Below, piece by piece: positions 46,401-59,259 of a stretch of DNA of 64,000 nt. The position numbers and the translations under genes are program-made. The stretch's first letter is position 1. The number at the start of each line of letters is the position of its first letter. The notes below the pieces were generated by a model. That model searched no databases and had not been told where the DNA came from. It saw only the letters and a list, made by a program, of their open reading frames with translations. This stretch comes from Stenopsyche tienmushanensis. Its lineage: Eukaryota; Arthropoda; Insecta; Trichoptera; Stenopsychidae. The DNA is taken from positions 18,830 through 82,829 of the forward strand of contig WACJ01000470.1 in assembly GCA_008973525.1 (NCBI GenBank), written 5' to 3'.

Positions 46401-48113
46401 AGTGGTAGCTTTGTTATTTTATCCTGATGATAAAATGACTTTTATTTTTTGGGATGCAAACGAAATATTGGCCATTCAAAGGTATTTGAACTTTTATTGC
46501 AAAATTTGAAAAACTTAGTACTGAGATAATTGATAAAATAGAATTACCTATAAGAGATTGATTAGCAACAACCATTAACATATCAGTTGAAAATTATGAT
46601 AAATTTGTCATATATCAACGATTTTCTCCTACTTATGCTTATTTTATAATAGAAAACCATCACATAAACAGTATTTAACCTTTCAAAAATCATTATAATT
46701 TTCTTCAAAATATGAATTTTCAATGCCATTCATATTATTTGCTCATTTTAGATCCATTTGATTGTTTATACTTAATCATATTTAAGAAATTAGTCTTTCT
46801 TTCTAAATAAAGTTGGGTAAAACTGCCCGATCCTTATAAATCGATACTTCTTCTTTAGATTACAAATAAGATGTTTTAAGTCGTAGTGTTCTTATTGCTG
46901 GCGTATTTATTGCATCTGAAGCTTTTTAGAGCTGAAGCTGATTATAGGCCATATTTACTATATTCTATTTAAAATAATGTAATTAAGTACTCTTATAAAT
47001 TCAGCGCATTAGTTTATCGCAAACAATTTTATAAACTGCTCCATCTTTGATATAAAATATGAATTTATATAATGGCTATTCTATGATATCTATTCATGAC
47101 AAATTTCCATGAGTTTCTCTCCCAATCGTTGGGTGTTGGGCGTGACGGAGTTTCGGCAGCTGCGCACACCTCAATCACAGACAAATTACTCCAAATTGAC
47201 AATAGATTGCCTCCATCCCTACAGTGGCCTAATAGTGACACAATGGGCCATACACACAATGAGCATTCTATCCACCATTGATCCAAAAGCCGCCATCTTT
47301 TTATTAACGATGATTTACGACCCTTGCGCAACTGATATATAAACTCGATTCGGATCAAGGGTGTTATTTGGTCAAATACGAAATCCATACAATTGTAGCT
47401 TCCTCGTTGAAAATGTGTCACTTGCGAAGGAATCGGGCAGGACGTCTGCGGATTTATTGCCGCACTATCCAGGATGGAACAATTTTGCAAGATTAAAATA
47501 AAAAGATACAAGTTTTTTTACGATCTTCCTTTATAAATCCAACGTTTACGACGTAAACAAACTCATAAAAGACGTTAATAAATATACTGTTTATACATTT
47601 TGTATTCTTTTATGAGCCGAGGATACATACTTGTTCGGATTTATGCTATATGTATGCGATTAACAGGCTATATATTTTTAATTATGGGATATCAATAATG
47701 CTAAAAGATTCTAAACACTTTTTTAAGAAATCATTTTGAATGGTAGAATATGTACTTGATCCTTTAAATATGGAGATAAACTCTATGGGGGGTAGCTTAT
47801 TCTTGGTGTACCACTTGATAGACAAAGGATTTATCCAGTTTGCCCACTGTAATGCATAGGATACATATTAATTCATGTAAAAACCTTTCCATTTAATACA
47901 TTATGTATTATTTAATCTATTAAGAACTATTCAAAATTGACTGTGTATATGAACATATAGAACACAAATTGCCTGGTTGTTAATGTTAATATACAATCGG
48001 GCTTCGTATAACACGGTTTTATATTATTTTTACCGCCAAACGCTATGTCTATAACCCTTAGACCTAGGTATAATTTCAATATTTAAAGCATATTATATTC
48101 GTCACACATTTGA
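43401..48113. other. Noncoding stretch
   Basis: AT-rich DNA with no recognised repeat. A 148-codon minus-strand frame at 47,511-47,065 lies in a GC-richer patch, with overlapping plus-strand frames, and has no family match that I can see. Confidence 0.3.
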
Positions 48114-48477
48114 ATGGATATTCATGTCATCCAAGAAATTTTGGAGGATCGTATGTTGAACGAAGACGAATTAATCGAAATATTAAATGAATCTACCACA
48201 ATTAATGACTCAGAAAGCAGTTGCAACGAAGTAGCTACATATTTCACATTAAAAACAATTAATAAAGGTATAGAATTGGCTATTAAATTAGATTTTTTTA
48301 AAATAGAAAATGATCCTGTAATGGAAAGAAGTTAAGAGGGAATAACAACGTATTTTGGAACCTTATAATGAAATACGTAAAGATATAAACATTAAAAGCA
48401 GACAATCGTTTATTACTGAAATTTTGAAGGCTAAAACCAGAAATATTCCAGAGCTCTCTGATGATGGAAACCCATAA
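48114..48477 (+). pseudogene. Tigger/pogo transposase C-terminal fragment
   Basis: It reads TLKTINKGIELAIKLDFFKI then ENDPVMERS, and after a frameshift and stops PYNEIRKDINIKSRQSFITE. This matches the end of Tigger transposases (IxxGIELAxKLxxxFLExDxDxERS, then FKRELxxxLxPYxEIxK, then QxxITxFF). The acidic lead (EDRMLNEDELIEILNE) corresponds to the LTADDL-type stretch after the DDE domain. Confidence 0.75.
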
Positions 48478-51218
48478 TAGTTCTCAAAAACGAATAAATC
48501 ACATAGAATTATAAGTGTTAGCGATGATGAACGAATGGTATATAATAAAGAAATTACTTCATACATCTCAAAAAATATCAAAATCAAAATTATTAAATTG
48601 GAATATGGAAAAACTTGTTTCAAATCCCATAACATTTTTATAAACATTTATGGTGATTCATCAAAAATTAACATAAATAAATATGTTTTAATTAATGTTA
48701 CAATGACATTATTTTGGTGTTCACAATATATTTCATTTTAACTTATCGATTCCATAGTTGATTCAAACTCAGCGACGCCCGAAGAGCTTTCACATCCAAA
48801 GTCCGTAAGTCGATTTTCTCCATCCGGTCTTATTAACGCGAAAATGATTTATGATATCCTTTCAAATATTTAAAAATACTCGGTGATCCCCGATAAAAAA
48901 TATATGTGACCCAGTTGCGTAGGAGTTATAAATAAAATCCACTCAAATAAATGATCAATGGCGGTTTCTTGCGTCGCACCATTGCAAAATACGACTCTGA
49001 AGCATATCCCATCGGCATTTTTCTTTCCTTCGAATATGCGAGTCGAGAATAAAATTTATATTTTTTAAGTGCGCATAGTCTTCTGTCTAGAGGTTTAATA
49101 TATTCCAGCGGTAGAAAGATGACAAATAGTCGCAGGAAACGATCCATTTGGCTTGGAACGGTCCACAGGAAACCATCTATCGAATGAAAACTTTCTGCTC
49201 GACTCTACGGTAACAGTACACCAGTATTTATATTGCAGCCATAATTTTGCAAAACAATATCGCCTGTGAAAGGGGAAAAAACAAAAAAATACAACCGCAT
49301 TAATTTATTCATTATTTGTGATCAAATCCTAATGGGGGTCTCGTTTGTGAATAAATCATATGGCTTAAGAATGTAGGCAAACACAATTGAAATTCATACA
49401 AATTTAGTATAAAAAATGAAATGCATTATCATTCTGTATGTCGTTTGTGTTTCCACGAGAACGCTATAGTATAAAAATGTCGAGTCTAATTAAGTGAGCA
49501 TTTATCTGCACTTCAAGTGTAATTAATTATTACTACCTTATATATTCCAGAGCGTTATAAAACTCAATCTTATATTGCTTTGCATGATCAATTGATGATT
49601 TGAATTGTAAACATTTTTCATGTAGTATATTATGGTGTTTATATATTATTATATGAAATTAATAATATTTCTTAATGATTTTTTTAAGAGATGGTTTGCT
49701 ATATACTACATAATTGAAATTTTGATTGGTATGATCTTTTAAAAATGTGAGTTTACATATACATTTTAGACCACGGCTATTAATCTGTTGACCTTTATTT
49801 TATAACTAGCTATAAATTGTGGCTTTTAGCCATATTGCTAATGAAAACCGATTTATAAATACAATGGAGAATTTCACATTTGAAAATAGCAAAATGTTTT
49901 ACAATAACACATTTAAATGGAGACAAGGTCCTGCTGTAAATCTGACAAAATACGCTGCTAATTGTTTTCTTCGTCAAACAGAAAGCTTCGAATTGGAATG
50001 TTGAAGTTGTTCTTTGATGCATAATGGCAAAGCTAGCATGTTACTCAATTCTGAGTAACAATGGCACCATTAATTAGTTTGAAATGTGCTTTATGAAAAT
50101 AAACTGTGTTGCGCACTTCGTGAATTGCTTATCGGCTGCTTACACCTAAGTGATGTTCCCACTAATGGGTTCGTGCTTCTAGCAACTAGGTTAAACTCAC
50201 TTTATTCTTGGCTTACCATACTCTTCCCGTGACGTATATTGAAACCATCGACTCGACTTTAATAGGAAAAAATACACATGCCATATTGACGTCATCAACT
50301 TTTCCAACCAGATGTAAAATGATATAGTTTACGATCAAATCGCTCAAATTTATCGAAGACCAAATGTATTCCTTGTTTTGAAGCCAAAAAAATTACAAGC
50401 ACATTTAATATTGCAAATTCTGAGCCAATAATCAATGTAGCGGTTAAATGCTTAATTGTGTCGATCTACTGATGTAATCATTAATATTCATTAAGAACAG
50501 TGTCCATTTTGGCTTTTGTCTTTGTTTCTAATTGTAGTGTCTTTTATTTATATACTAAAGGCATTGACACGCATTCAACAGCAATTCTTGGAGGCCGACG
50601 ATCAATAGTAATGTGATTCTCACCTGTTTAGTTGGCCAATCGATCATCTAAATATCGATCAATGCAGTTGATTTTAAAAACTCAATATGAATTTTATGAT
50701 TTTTGCTAATTATATGTAATATTATATTGCTCTATCAGATCGGCAATTGATAAAGCTTAGGCTTATCTTGCCTACCGCTTCTATTTATATATAGCAATGA
50801 TACATTTTTGCATATTCTTTTAAGACCCTTATATTTTCATTCCAAATTATTGTTAGATTTTGAAATTCATATATATATATATATATATTTGCTTATGTGT
50901 GCCTCAATATGTAACAAATTGTTCTTCAATAATTTAAAAAAAGGTTAAAATTTAGTAGGCTTTTTAGTAAAACTTTCATATTTTTTACCGTTTTTTAAAT
51001 CATTTTTACCCCAAAAAAATAGTTTATTTACATGAAAACCCTAAAAATTTAGCTTAGTTGACTAAATAATATTATAATGAGAAACATTTCAAAATTTCAG
51101 CCAGATCGATCAACAACTTTTTAAGCTACAACTGGCGAACATTTTGAAAATGCAATTTCGAGATAATCTCGTTTAAAGTTTCAATACGACAAAAATATCA
51201 ATTTTAGTGACTTACTGA
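48478..51218. other. Noncoding stretch
   Basis: AT-rich, with a GC-richer patch at 48,760-49,230 and the AT run at 50,869. No coding signal is recognised. Confidence 0.3.
50869..50888. repeat. (AT)n microsatellite
   Basis: A short perfect AT run in otherwise featureless AT-rich DNA. Confidence 0.85.
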
Positions 51219-51620
51219 TCAATCAATGATTCCAGGTGCATATAATAGATATTCAGCTTTCTCAAAAAGTTGATTATCTTCGACTAGCTGTTGTTTTCGG
51301 GCTATACGAGCTGCTTTTGCCTCAGAAAGACTCTTACGGTTCTACCTCGCTACCCGCGCTTCATCGGTATTTTCAGCGAAGACTTTACAGTTGGTACCAA
51401 TAATTGTATTTAGTGTATTCATCATCTTCAAAATGAAGCTGTATTCCTTATTAAATATCCCAGCAGCAATGTATGCTGATATTTCAATGATTTTTAAACC
51501 AGAATGCAGGTGGTTTGGAGCCAGTCGCCAAACCGTTGAGTTAAAACATTCATTAGCATTTTGGGTATGGCCACTCAAGTATCTTTGAAATAATTCATCC
51601 CTGGACAAATCTTTATAAAT
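51219..51620 (-). pseudogene. Mutator-like transposase C-terminal fragment
   Basis: Minus-strand translation gives LSGHTQNANECFNSTVWRLA, then GLKIIEISAYIAAGIFNKEY, then, after one TAG (51344-51342), KSLSEAKAARIARKQQLVED and AEYLLYAPGIID-stop. This matches an abundant arthropod family whose signature is (L/H)GxTQNxNESFN-xVW near the middle and LYGPGIAD at the end (Mutator-like transposase domain). A single in-frame stop otherwise interrupts a continuous frame. The N-terminal two thirds are missing upstream of 51,620. Confidence 0.8.
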
Positions 51621-52290
51621 TTAAATTTTTTAATAAGAATACGATTTAAATCACTATACTTATCTTTTAACGTCTTCAATCTTCTTAGCGATATAAAAAA
51701 GATAATTATATTTTTTTACTTTTGTAGCCTTCAATACATTCAGCGAAATTAATCTAAGCAACTTGTAGTAAATTATTTGAATTAACGATCCTTAATATTT
51801 TGTAGCATGATTTTTGCAAAATTGATCCAAGCTGGTTTCATATCAACCGACAATCAAAAAGCCCGAACAATTAAGTAGCTTGTATTCTAAAATTGTGTTT
51901 CTTAATGTTCTATTTCGAAACCAGTTGCAGGCGAATAAGCACGTCATTGCTGGTCTTATGTTATATTAAAGCTCTGTTTATTATTATACTGCTTTCAAAA
52001 GATGTTTTTGTCCCAAGGAAAAACATGTCTAGGCCAATGATCGAGGGAGCACATTTGTGGTTTATGCTATTTTTATTCAACTAAGGAGAGAAATTAAATA
52101 TAAATATTTATGAAGAGTTCTGCATATATTTTCGTCGACAGTGATCGACCTACTAACAATCATGTTCGTTGATCTGTCTAAATATGAAACCGATTCATTT
52201 TTGAGAAAGTTGGTGTTGGTAATATAATATGTGAGTAATAGAAGATGTGTGCGGTTTCGTTATAGTACGATCTTATTTAACTTTTTTTCT

Positions 52291-52590
52291 TTCGGCTTTT
52301 TTCTTACATTTATATACAAATCATTAGAAATTAAACAAAATATTTTATACGGGATTGATAGAAATAATTAAGTATTATGAAAGCTTTCAGACACATCGTC
52401 GAAGCGCGAAATGAAGTTACCCAGTCGTGAATGAAGGGTGTTTGGAAAAAAAATTTCAGTTAGATTTCAGATGATCACATCAACTATGAAAATAATATTC
52501 AAAATATTATCAAAGAGCCCTTTTTAAATAATCCCTGGAGACATTTAAGATATTGATTTAAATGGTGACAGTTATTAATAAATTTGTATA
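52291..52590 (+). mobile_element. Second Tigger remnant, related to 10,083
   Basis: Collinear with 10,140-10,390: ATACAAATCATTAGAAATTA, ATTATGAAAGCTTTCAGACA, GATGATCACATCAACTATGA, and so on. The frame MKAFRHIVEARNEV is decayed by stops. Terminal repeats are not visible. Confidence 0.6.
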
Positions 52591-53281
52591 TAAATTTAGA
52601 CAGGCCAAATGAGGAATACATGATTATTTTTATAGCGCAAAACCAAGTCATTAATTAATACGCCGTTAAACGCGACTTTCTCCAGAACGTATCCCGTTTT
52701 GGCTCAAGGTAAATTCTGCATAATAAAAATGGAAAAATAAGTGCAGCAAAAATTCCCCAAGATTGAATTAGAACATTAATAGCTTTTTACATTTATATAT
52801 ATATAGTTACAGAAAATAGTGGAATTTATTTTGTAGAATAATATTTTCATGATTTTAAATAAAAATCAAATCCTGATCTTGTTTTGTGTTAAAAAACCTG
52901 TCAAAATAATTTTGCAGATTTTTAACATATTTTCGTTGCTAAAAATACAAAACAAAAAACTTGCTTTCAACAAGCCATTTTTCATTCCATACAAAAAGTT
53001 TTCCGGTCCATTTTTCAATGCAAATACACAGCATCCAAGTCTTAAAATGAAGAGAAATCCCACGCGCACTAATTCGGGACAGGAATCTGGCTTATTCATC
53101 GGCAATTGATTATTAAGAGCTACCTGGTGAGCACAATCATCAATCATCAGAATCTACTAGTTACACAATGGGAGCACTTTCACTCATCGCCTAAAAGTTA
53201 AGCGGCCGATTTAGCATCTCCAATATTCATCAGGGCATGCCAACAAAGCGTCATTGTGCTCCATCACCGGCAGGGACTTAC

Positions 53282-53302
53282 CCTCCGATACCGATTGTCC
53301 AT
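53282..53302 (-). CDS. Candidate distant alternative start exon (7 codons)
   Basis: On the minus strand a TATA-like CTATATATTTTAAC (53481-53468) is followed by about 170 bp of GC-richer sequence, then ATG at 53302. It reads MDNRYRR and meets a consensus GTAAGT donor (53281-53276) in phase 0. Phase 0 is what the exon at 9,908 needs. The intron would be about 43 kb, so the link is speculative. A short start exon with promoter-like DNA is what is seen; which gene it belongs to is not known. Confidence 0.2.
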
Positions 53303-53467
53303 CTTCGTTCCTGGACTAACTTTGATTGATATAGTCCAACTTCCGCCTCTCCGTCGAACAATGGTCTGACTTCAAAGCCGGTCTTCCGCAGTCGGCAAAC
53401 ACATTAAATCCATTCCATTCTGATCCGACAATAACAGAACACGCTCCGCACAAACCATTTACAGATG

Positions 53468-53481
53468 TTAAAATATATAGA
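53468..53481 (-). promoter_or_regulatory. TATA-box-like element
   Basis: CTATATATTTTAAC on the minus strand about 170 bp before the candidate ATG at 53,302. TATA-like strings are common by chance in AT-rich DNA, but this one borders a GC-richer block (53,100-53,600) and precedes an ATG-donor pair. Confidence 0.2.
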
Positions 53482-56400
53482 GGATGGCGTTCCTTTGCTC
53501 CCGTTGGACAATTACAGTTACACTACCTTCGAATTGCACAAAGTGACGGAAGGCGAGGGCAAGCGTTGAATCGATTAGCGATTGTCACAAACGCGCCATG
53601 ATTCGATGTCACCCAGGTTTGTACATATTTATTTAGGACCCTTCAGATGTGCCTTTAGGAATGAAATTCTATTCAGGATCCCATTTTATTGAATTGTAAT
53701 CAATAAATGGCTGGAAATAAGAAATATTTGTGAGATTTTTATTAATAGTAATGGATGAATAGCTCGAAAAGAATCACGATCAACGTGAGATATATTTGTT
53801 TTCTTCCTCCTCGTTATAGATTCTCGTAAGTTCTTTCAAAATATGGTGACGATTATTATTGTTCACTATATGACTAAGCAGCTTTTCTTGAAAGATAGGA
53901 AATAAATATTTGAGACGATCATATTGAATTTATTGAAAAGAATTTTGTGGAAGACATGGAGATCAGTCCCTATTTTTAATAAGGACTAGGATGATAATCT
54001 AAATGACGCTTAAAATTGTTTATCAAAATCGCTACTGTAGTCATATTGGTCCATGTCCAAGGTCATACACATTACGATTGCAATTCGAAAACTAAAATAA
54101 TTTCTTTATAAAAGATTTATCTTTGCATTTTGACAGATTTAAAGCGATATAGAAAGCAAATTTAAGATTAGGTTAAAATCTTTATGCAATCCTTTATCTG
54201 TCATATCCTGTTCAGCTATCCATGATAATGGGCATAAACATATTTTGATTTTAGATCGATAATCTTAACTTAACTTAATGAAATATATTCTGTTTAAGTT
54301 ATCCGTTTATTCGAAAATTCTATAACCATCCTATATTTGGATCGGAATTCATGTAGTTAACATGCATTCCGAGAAGCAATATATCAGATAGCTCTTATTT
54401 CATCAATATATTTTATTCTTGGAAGTAAGGAAAATATAAAATTAATTATTATAAAAATGCATTGATGACCAAAATATATATTTTGTGTAAAATAAAAGCC
54501 TTAAAGTATAACGGAATCTTCGTTTTCCACTGCAAAATGTATATAATAAAAATAGATAATTTAATCTAATATTAACATAAGTTTTTCATTAAAAAAATGC
54601 TCGTAACACCAGATATTTATTATAGTTGTCACATAAACGTTCTATTTCCAGATAATTTTCTTAGTGATAAAATATACATTTTAGAGACATAGTCTTTGTT
54701 ACTATATATACAACATAATTAGCTTAAAGTAATTTTTTTGCATGTGTTTGAGGCTTATCTTAATATCATTTAATACCAATATACAAATAAATCAAATCGT
54801 CAATATACGAATATTTTCTAATAAATATGCATTAAACACAATGGAATATAACACTCGATCATTCAGAAATGTGGGTGTTAATGTGATCACCTATGTGGAA
54901 ATCCTCCACTGTGGATCCAAAGAATTTACAGGCTGTTAGTTCTACATGTTTTACTTCCAAGAGAGTATCATTCATTTATTTAGGGGTTGTTTATATATGG
55001 ATTAAATATTCTCTAGTTTTATCCATTGCTTTCACAAACTCCGAATAACTTCAATTATCTGTTTTCGACGATATACGTTATACGAGTACATATTGATATT
55101 ATATATATATTTAATCAGATTATTTTCAGATAAATCCACTCTGAATCTGAAATAATTAGGAAATCACTTTAGAAGAAGAAGCAATATAAAAGTTTTTGCA
55201 TATTACATTGTGATCCATAAATGCAAGATTTTATTTACCCTTTTATTACAACTATAACTATTGAATTTATTCTAATATAACGACGAACAATGCTCTTTGA
55301 CGGCTTACAAAAATTTTCAACAGATTTACTGTGTCGTTTGCTATAATATCGACGGCAATATTCAATCGCAGGGATGCTTTTGGGTTACATAATAATAATT
55401 CATGTTCTTCATTGTGCAAAACGGAAGTACCATTGTGTAACTTAGACTTGGCTAAGCAAAAGCGGCCGAGCTGTTAAAAGTCAAAGTCGACTTCACAATT
55501 GAAGACCGATCGAATCGGGTTGTTTACAAATTTTGTGGGTGGAAACATCCTCCAAGATTCTTTAAATGTGTCACCATTGAAGACCTCAATGGAGAGCAGA
55601 TAGTTAAGCGACAAAGCGGATCTGGTGACCACGCTTCATTGAAAGAAATCTCTAAATATTCCAAGCTCTATTAATTATTTCTTTGACATTTGGCGGTTTC
55701 GAATGGACAAACGTCATGCGCAACTGTTATGAATCATCCAAGAAGAACTTGGTTGCTAATTTCGTGTTGAACAACGTCAAGAACAGCTGTTCTAGCACAA
55801 AAATAAATCAACATTTCATTTAAAACAGATTTATGATGCTCTTATACATGGAAAACATTCTACATTTATCGTGGTTTTACAATTTTAACGTACGTTCTTG
55901 GAACAATTTCATTTTATATTTGTACTGACGCGGAGAAAAACTTTCGAGGTCTTTCAGAAAAAAAAATTGTTGTCATTTCGAAGAGAATAACGTATTACAT
56001 ATTTTGACATTGGTAATGTTTTTCTGCTAAATATTTTCTACTACAAGCTATGTATTATAACATTCCAAATGCATCCATGCGAATATAAATCTAAATTTAA
56101 TTTTTAATGGCCCATTAAATTGATTTATCAACTAGTTTTAGGTAAATAGCATGCCAAATTAATGGGAGTTCTAACTATAAAATTCACCAGATCAAACGTT
56201 ATCAACGCTGCTTCATTGTGGCTGTTAAACCGCTAATAAAAACGTGTTATTATTCAGTTATTTTAATGAACATTTAAATCATTTTCTTCTTAAATTACTT
56301 AATATTTACGCTCAACAGTTAATTCGCGAAGAAAATAACTACATATGGTTGAAGTTGAAGACCATCAATAATTTAACGAGAGTTGAAACGAATTCCGAAA

Positions 56401-56507
56401 AACTATCGTCATCTAGCCTGCAACTTGATCATCCTGGTCGAAGTCGGCTATATCCAACAATGATTTTAGATTTAAGAAACTCAAAATAATATTTTTGAAT
56501 ATAAATA

Positions 56508-56609
56508 TCACTCAATAAGTACGTAGGATTTTTTATTTTACTTTTTTCTTCTTCATTTGGAATATTTTTTCATAATTCCTTAAAAATATCCTACGAACTT
56601 ATTGAGTGA
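56508..56609. mobile_element. 102-bp MITE with TCACTCAATAAGT ends
   Basis: The left end TCACTCAATAAGTACGTAGG and the right end, reversed, TCACTCAATAAGTTCGTAGG are terminal inverted repeats of about 23 bp; the interior is AT-rich and noncoding. TA precedes the left end. The terminal motif resembles that of some mariner/maT elements. Confidence 0.75.
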
Positions 56610-58872
56610 TGTGTAATGTATTGTATTGTATAGAAATTTTATTATCGTTATACTTTGTCGTAGATCCTGTATTTGATCTGGAATCAATCTTCAATTTACA
56701 ATAACAGTACGTCAAATAGCATATGGAATGCAATCCATAAATACATTTTCTTTCAGCTTGAAGAGCATTTTCACATTGAAATATTCAGGTTTGGTCAGCC
56801 TTTTTAAAGAATAAATATATAAATTGAAGTCATGGTGACCCTACATAGAAGATTCGCACAACGAGTGCAACGTAAGGATCTTTTGTGCAACACCGTGACT
56901 ACAATCCATGATAGTCTGACTTGTTCGTCATATCCGGTGTTGTGAGTACTGACCCAAGAAAAGCAGCTAGGTTGTTACGGTTCTTTATCTATTCTTGTAT
57001 TATGTATAGTATTGTAGATCAACTCGGAACAAGGGGCTTCCATTGTTGCTTTACTATAGTTAGCTACTCACTTTTTGCTAACATTTTAACACACAAAAGA
57101 ATTTAAAAAAATCCAATGCATATCCAAAATATAAAAATTGCTTATTTCCGCTTTGAAATGCGTTTAACATCATTAATTTCATTCAAAGACGTAATAACAT
57201 TTGAATGAAATGAAACCAGACGCTGTAAACAGGATGTACTCAAATCATGTGATTTTTCATATCAATGCCAGATTTCCAAAATCAAAATAGACTGTTTCAA
57301 AATACATATAAAGTGCAAATTGATTTTGACAGAAAAATGGCAATGTAAAGTGAAAAGCGGCGAACATTTTTGACATGATCTCATTTCAAAACTGACGGCG
57401 GTTCTCTTCACTAATATTCTGTAGGAATCCAGGTTAACCCACAAACGAACCAACATATTTCAATAGAATTTCCCAAAAATATAAACGAACGATTAGATCG
57501 ATAATGATGTTTAAAATATTAATTGCATTCCTAAAACAAACTGAACTATTTACAGAATGACACATCTCTTCATTATATTAATAAACATTTAAAATCTAAG
57601 CATCTTTTCCTGTTAAGGATTTGTTTTCTTATTTGTTAAAAAGTTCTCATTTACTGGCTAAAAAAATCTTCATTACATCGTTTTGATCTAACATTATTTC
57701 TTGACGTAAGTTGGTTATAAATTAAATAAACAATGATATTACACTCAAGCGATTCGTATAAAATAAAATTGCACTAAGAAATCCTTCTGAAAATAAATTG
57801 ATTGATAAATTGAAAGATGCATCAACTTCGTTTTTATGTGACTACTTTAAAGTCCCAGTATTTTAGTGGCAGTATCCATTTTATTACAATTCTTTTATTA
57901 TCAATAAAACTATAGACTTCACACAGTTAATAAAATAATGCAGACAATATTATATTTTATAATAGTTATTATTTAGATGTAATGGATCTTATAGATATTC
58001 CGGGCATATTTTTTTATGGCGATTTTTCGTTACCTTCCGCATATGATCATCATAATACAACCACAAGAGAATCTACTGGAGGGTTAGAACCTTTTCAATA
58101 TCCATATATGGCAATAAATCACATGGGTGAACTATTTAAATGTACTTTTGCGGCCTTCTTGTGGAAATTTAAGTGATTACAAATATTAAGCAACTTTCTT
58201 TGAAGAGTAGAGAAGAACTATTCGAGACGATTGTGGAACTTAATTTCAATTAATACAGAAGATAACGAAAGATTTATCTACCGTTTTTAAGTCCAAGTAT
58301 CGCTATTGTTCCTTGTTCTTGGCATGTTCCATAACAAATTCATCCATAAGCTTTGTGTAGGAGTTATCATACGTTGAAATTTTTGGAATAGAAACAAAAT
58401 TCAGTTTAGGAAAACGAAGATCTGTGATCGTGCTTAATTTATTTATTTCATAATATTCGTACATTAACATCCTATATAATTAATATTAAAAATTTAATAA
58501 TGTGGTTTTTAAACGGACTTATACATAAAAGGGCTCAAATTCAAATATATTGCCATGTTTTTGTATTCATGCAACGAACTCTTTGGCGTAAAAATGATGA
58601 CTACATTCAAACATATTTTCTAACAAACCGAAACAAAATTTGTCTCGTGAATATTCAATATATTACTAAAATTCGCAACAATCAATTATATTTTCAACAT
58701 AATCAATACTATATACAAGATCGTATATTAACTCTTTCAGTGTCGGTCGTCGATATACTGTTGTAATCAGCACTTGCAAAAAGTGTCAACACCGATATAT
58801 CGTCGTGTTTGCAATGGCGCCTTATCATTTGCAATGTAAGAGACCTTAATCTCAAAATAGCTTTTTAGAATG
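56610..58872. other. Noncoding stretch
   Basis: AT-rich; nothing recognised. Confidence 0.35.
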
Positions 58873-59160
58873 CTATGTGAAATTCGTATTTAATATATAA
58901 GCTTTGGATGAAGAATGATGTCGTTGGAGAAGAAGATCGCATGTTGAAATACGCTGAAGTTTATTTGAGTCAATCAGTTCATGAGAAAGCCACACATCTG
59001 AACGATTGATGTAGCCCAATTTTGTCAGATGATTATGGATAGATGTTCGTGGAATTTTTAACTTGTTAGCTATTTCGCAAACAGTATATCGCGGGTTTTC
59101 TTCGACCATTGCTTTCATTAGATCTATGTTCATTTGCGAAAGAATCTTATGGAACAACCC
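58873..59160 (-). pseudogene. mariner transposase fragment, second helix-turn-helix
   Basis: Part of a 128-codon minus-strand frame (59259-58873). The recognisable section reads DLMKAMVEENPRYTVCEIAN, then KLKIPRTSIHNHLTKLGYIN, then WLSHELIDSNKLQRISTCDL and LLQRH. This is the mariner LKxxIEENPRxTxRELAxxL-SxTxxxHLxxLGxxxK-WVPHEL-NxxxRxxxCxxLLxR region. No D,D34D catalytic core follows and no terminal repeats are seen. The upstream 40 codons do not fit mariner. Confidence 0.75.
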
Positions 59161-59259
59161 AATCAAGCGAAAGAGGAAGATAGCAGGCAAATTTTCATTC
59201 ATCGACAAGCACTCTAGCAGCCAAAGGATTAATTTAAACATTTTGTTATATTTTTTCAA

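Larger units (their letters stand above)
52600..56507. other. Noncoding stretch with GC-richer block 53.1-53.6 kb
   Basis: Apart from the candidate start exon and TATA at 53.3-53.5 kb, only AT-rich DNA. A decayed patch at 55,400-55,850 could be an old transposon, but no motif is firm. Confidence 0.3.

Noticed and set aside
47065..47511. 148-codon minus-strand open frame, longest in the window
   Set aside because: Overlapping frames on the other strand, odd composition (Trp, Cys, Ile-rich with no domain), and no splice or start context. It is kept only as part of a GC-richer block.
55390..55850. Possible Tc1-like transposase patch
   Set aside because: Only a few residues (KRQSGSGDHASLK) resemble the family; too decayed to call.
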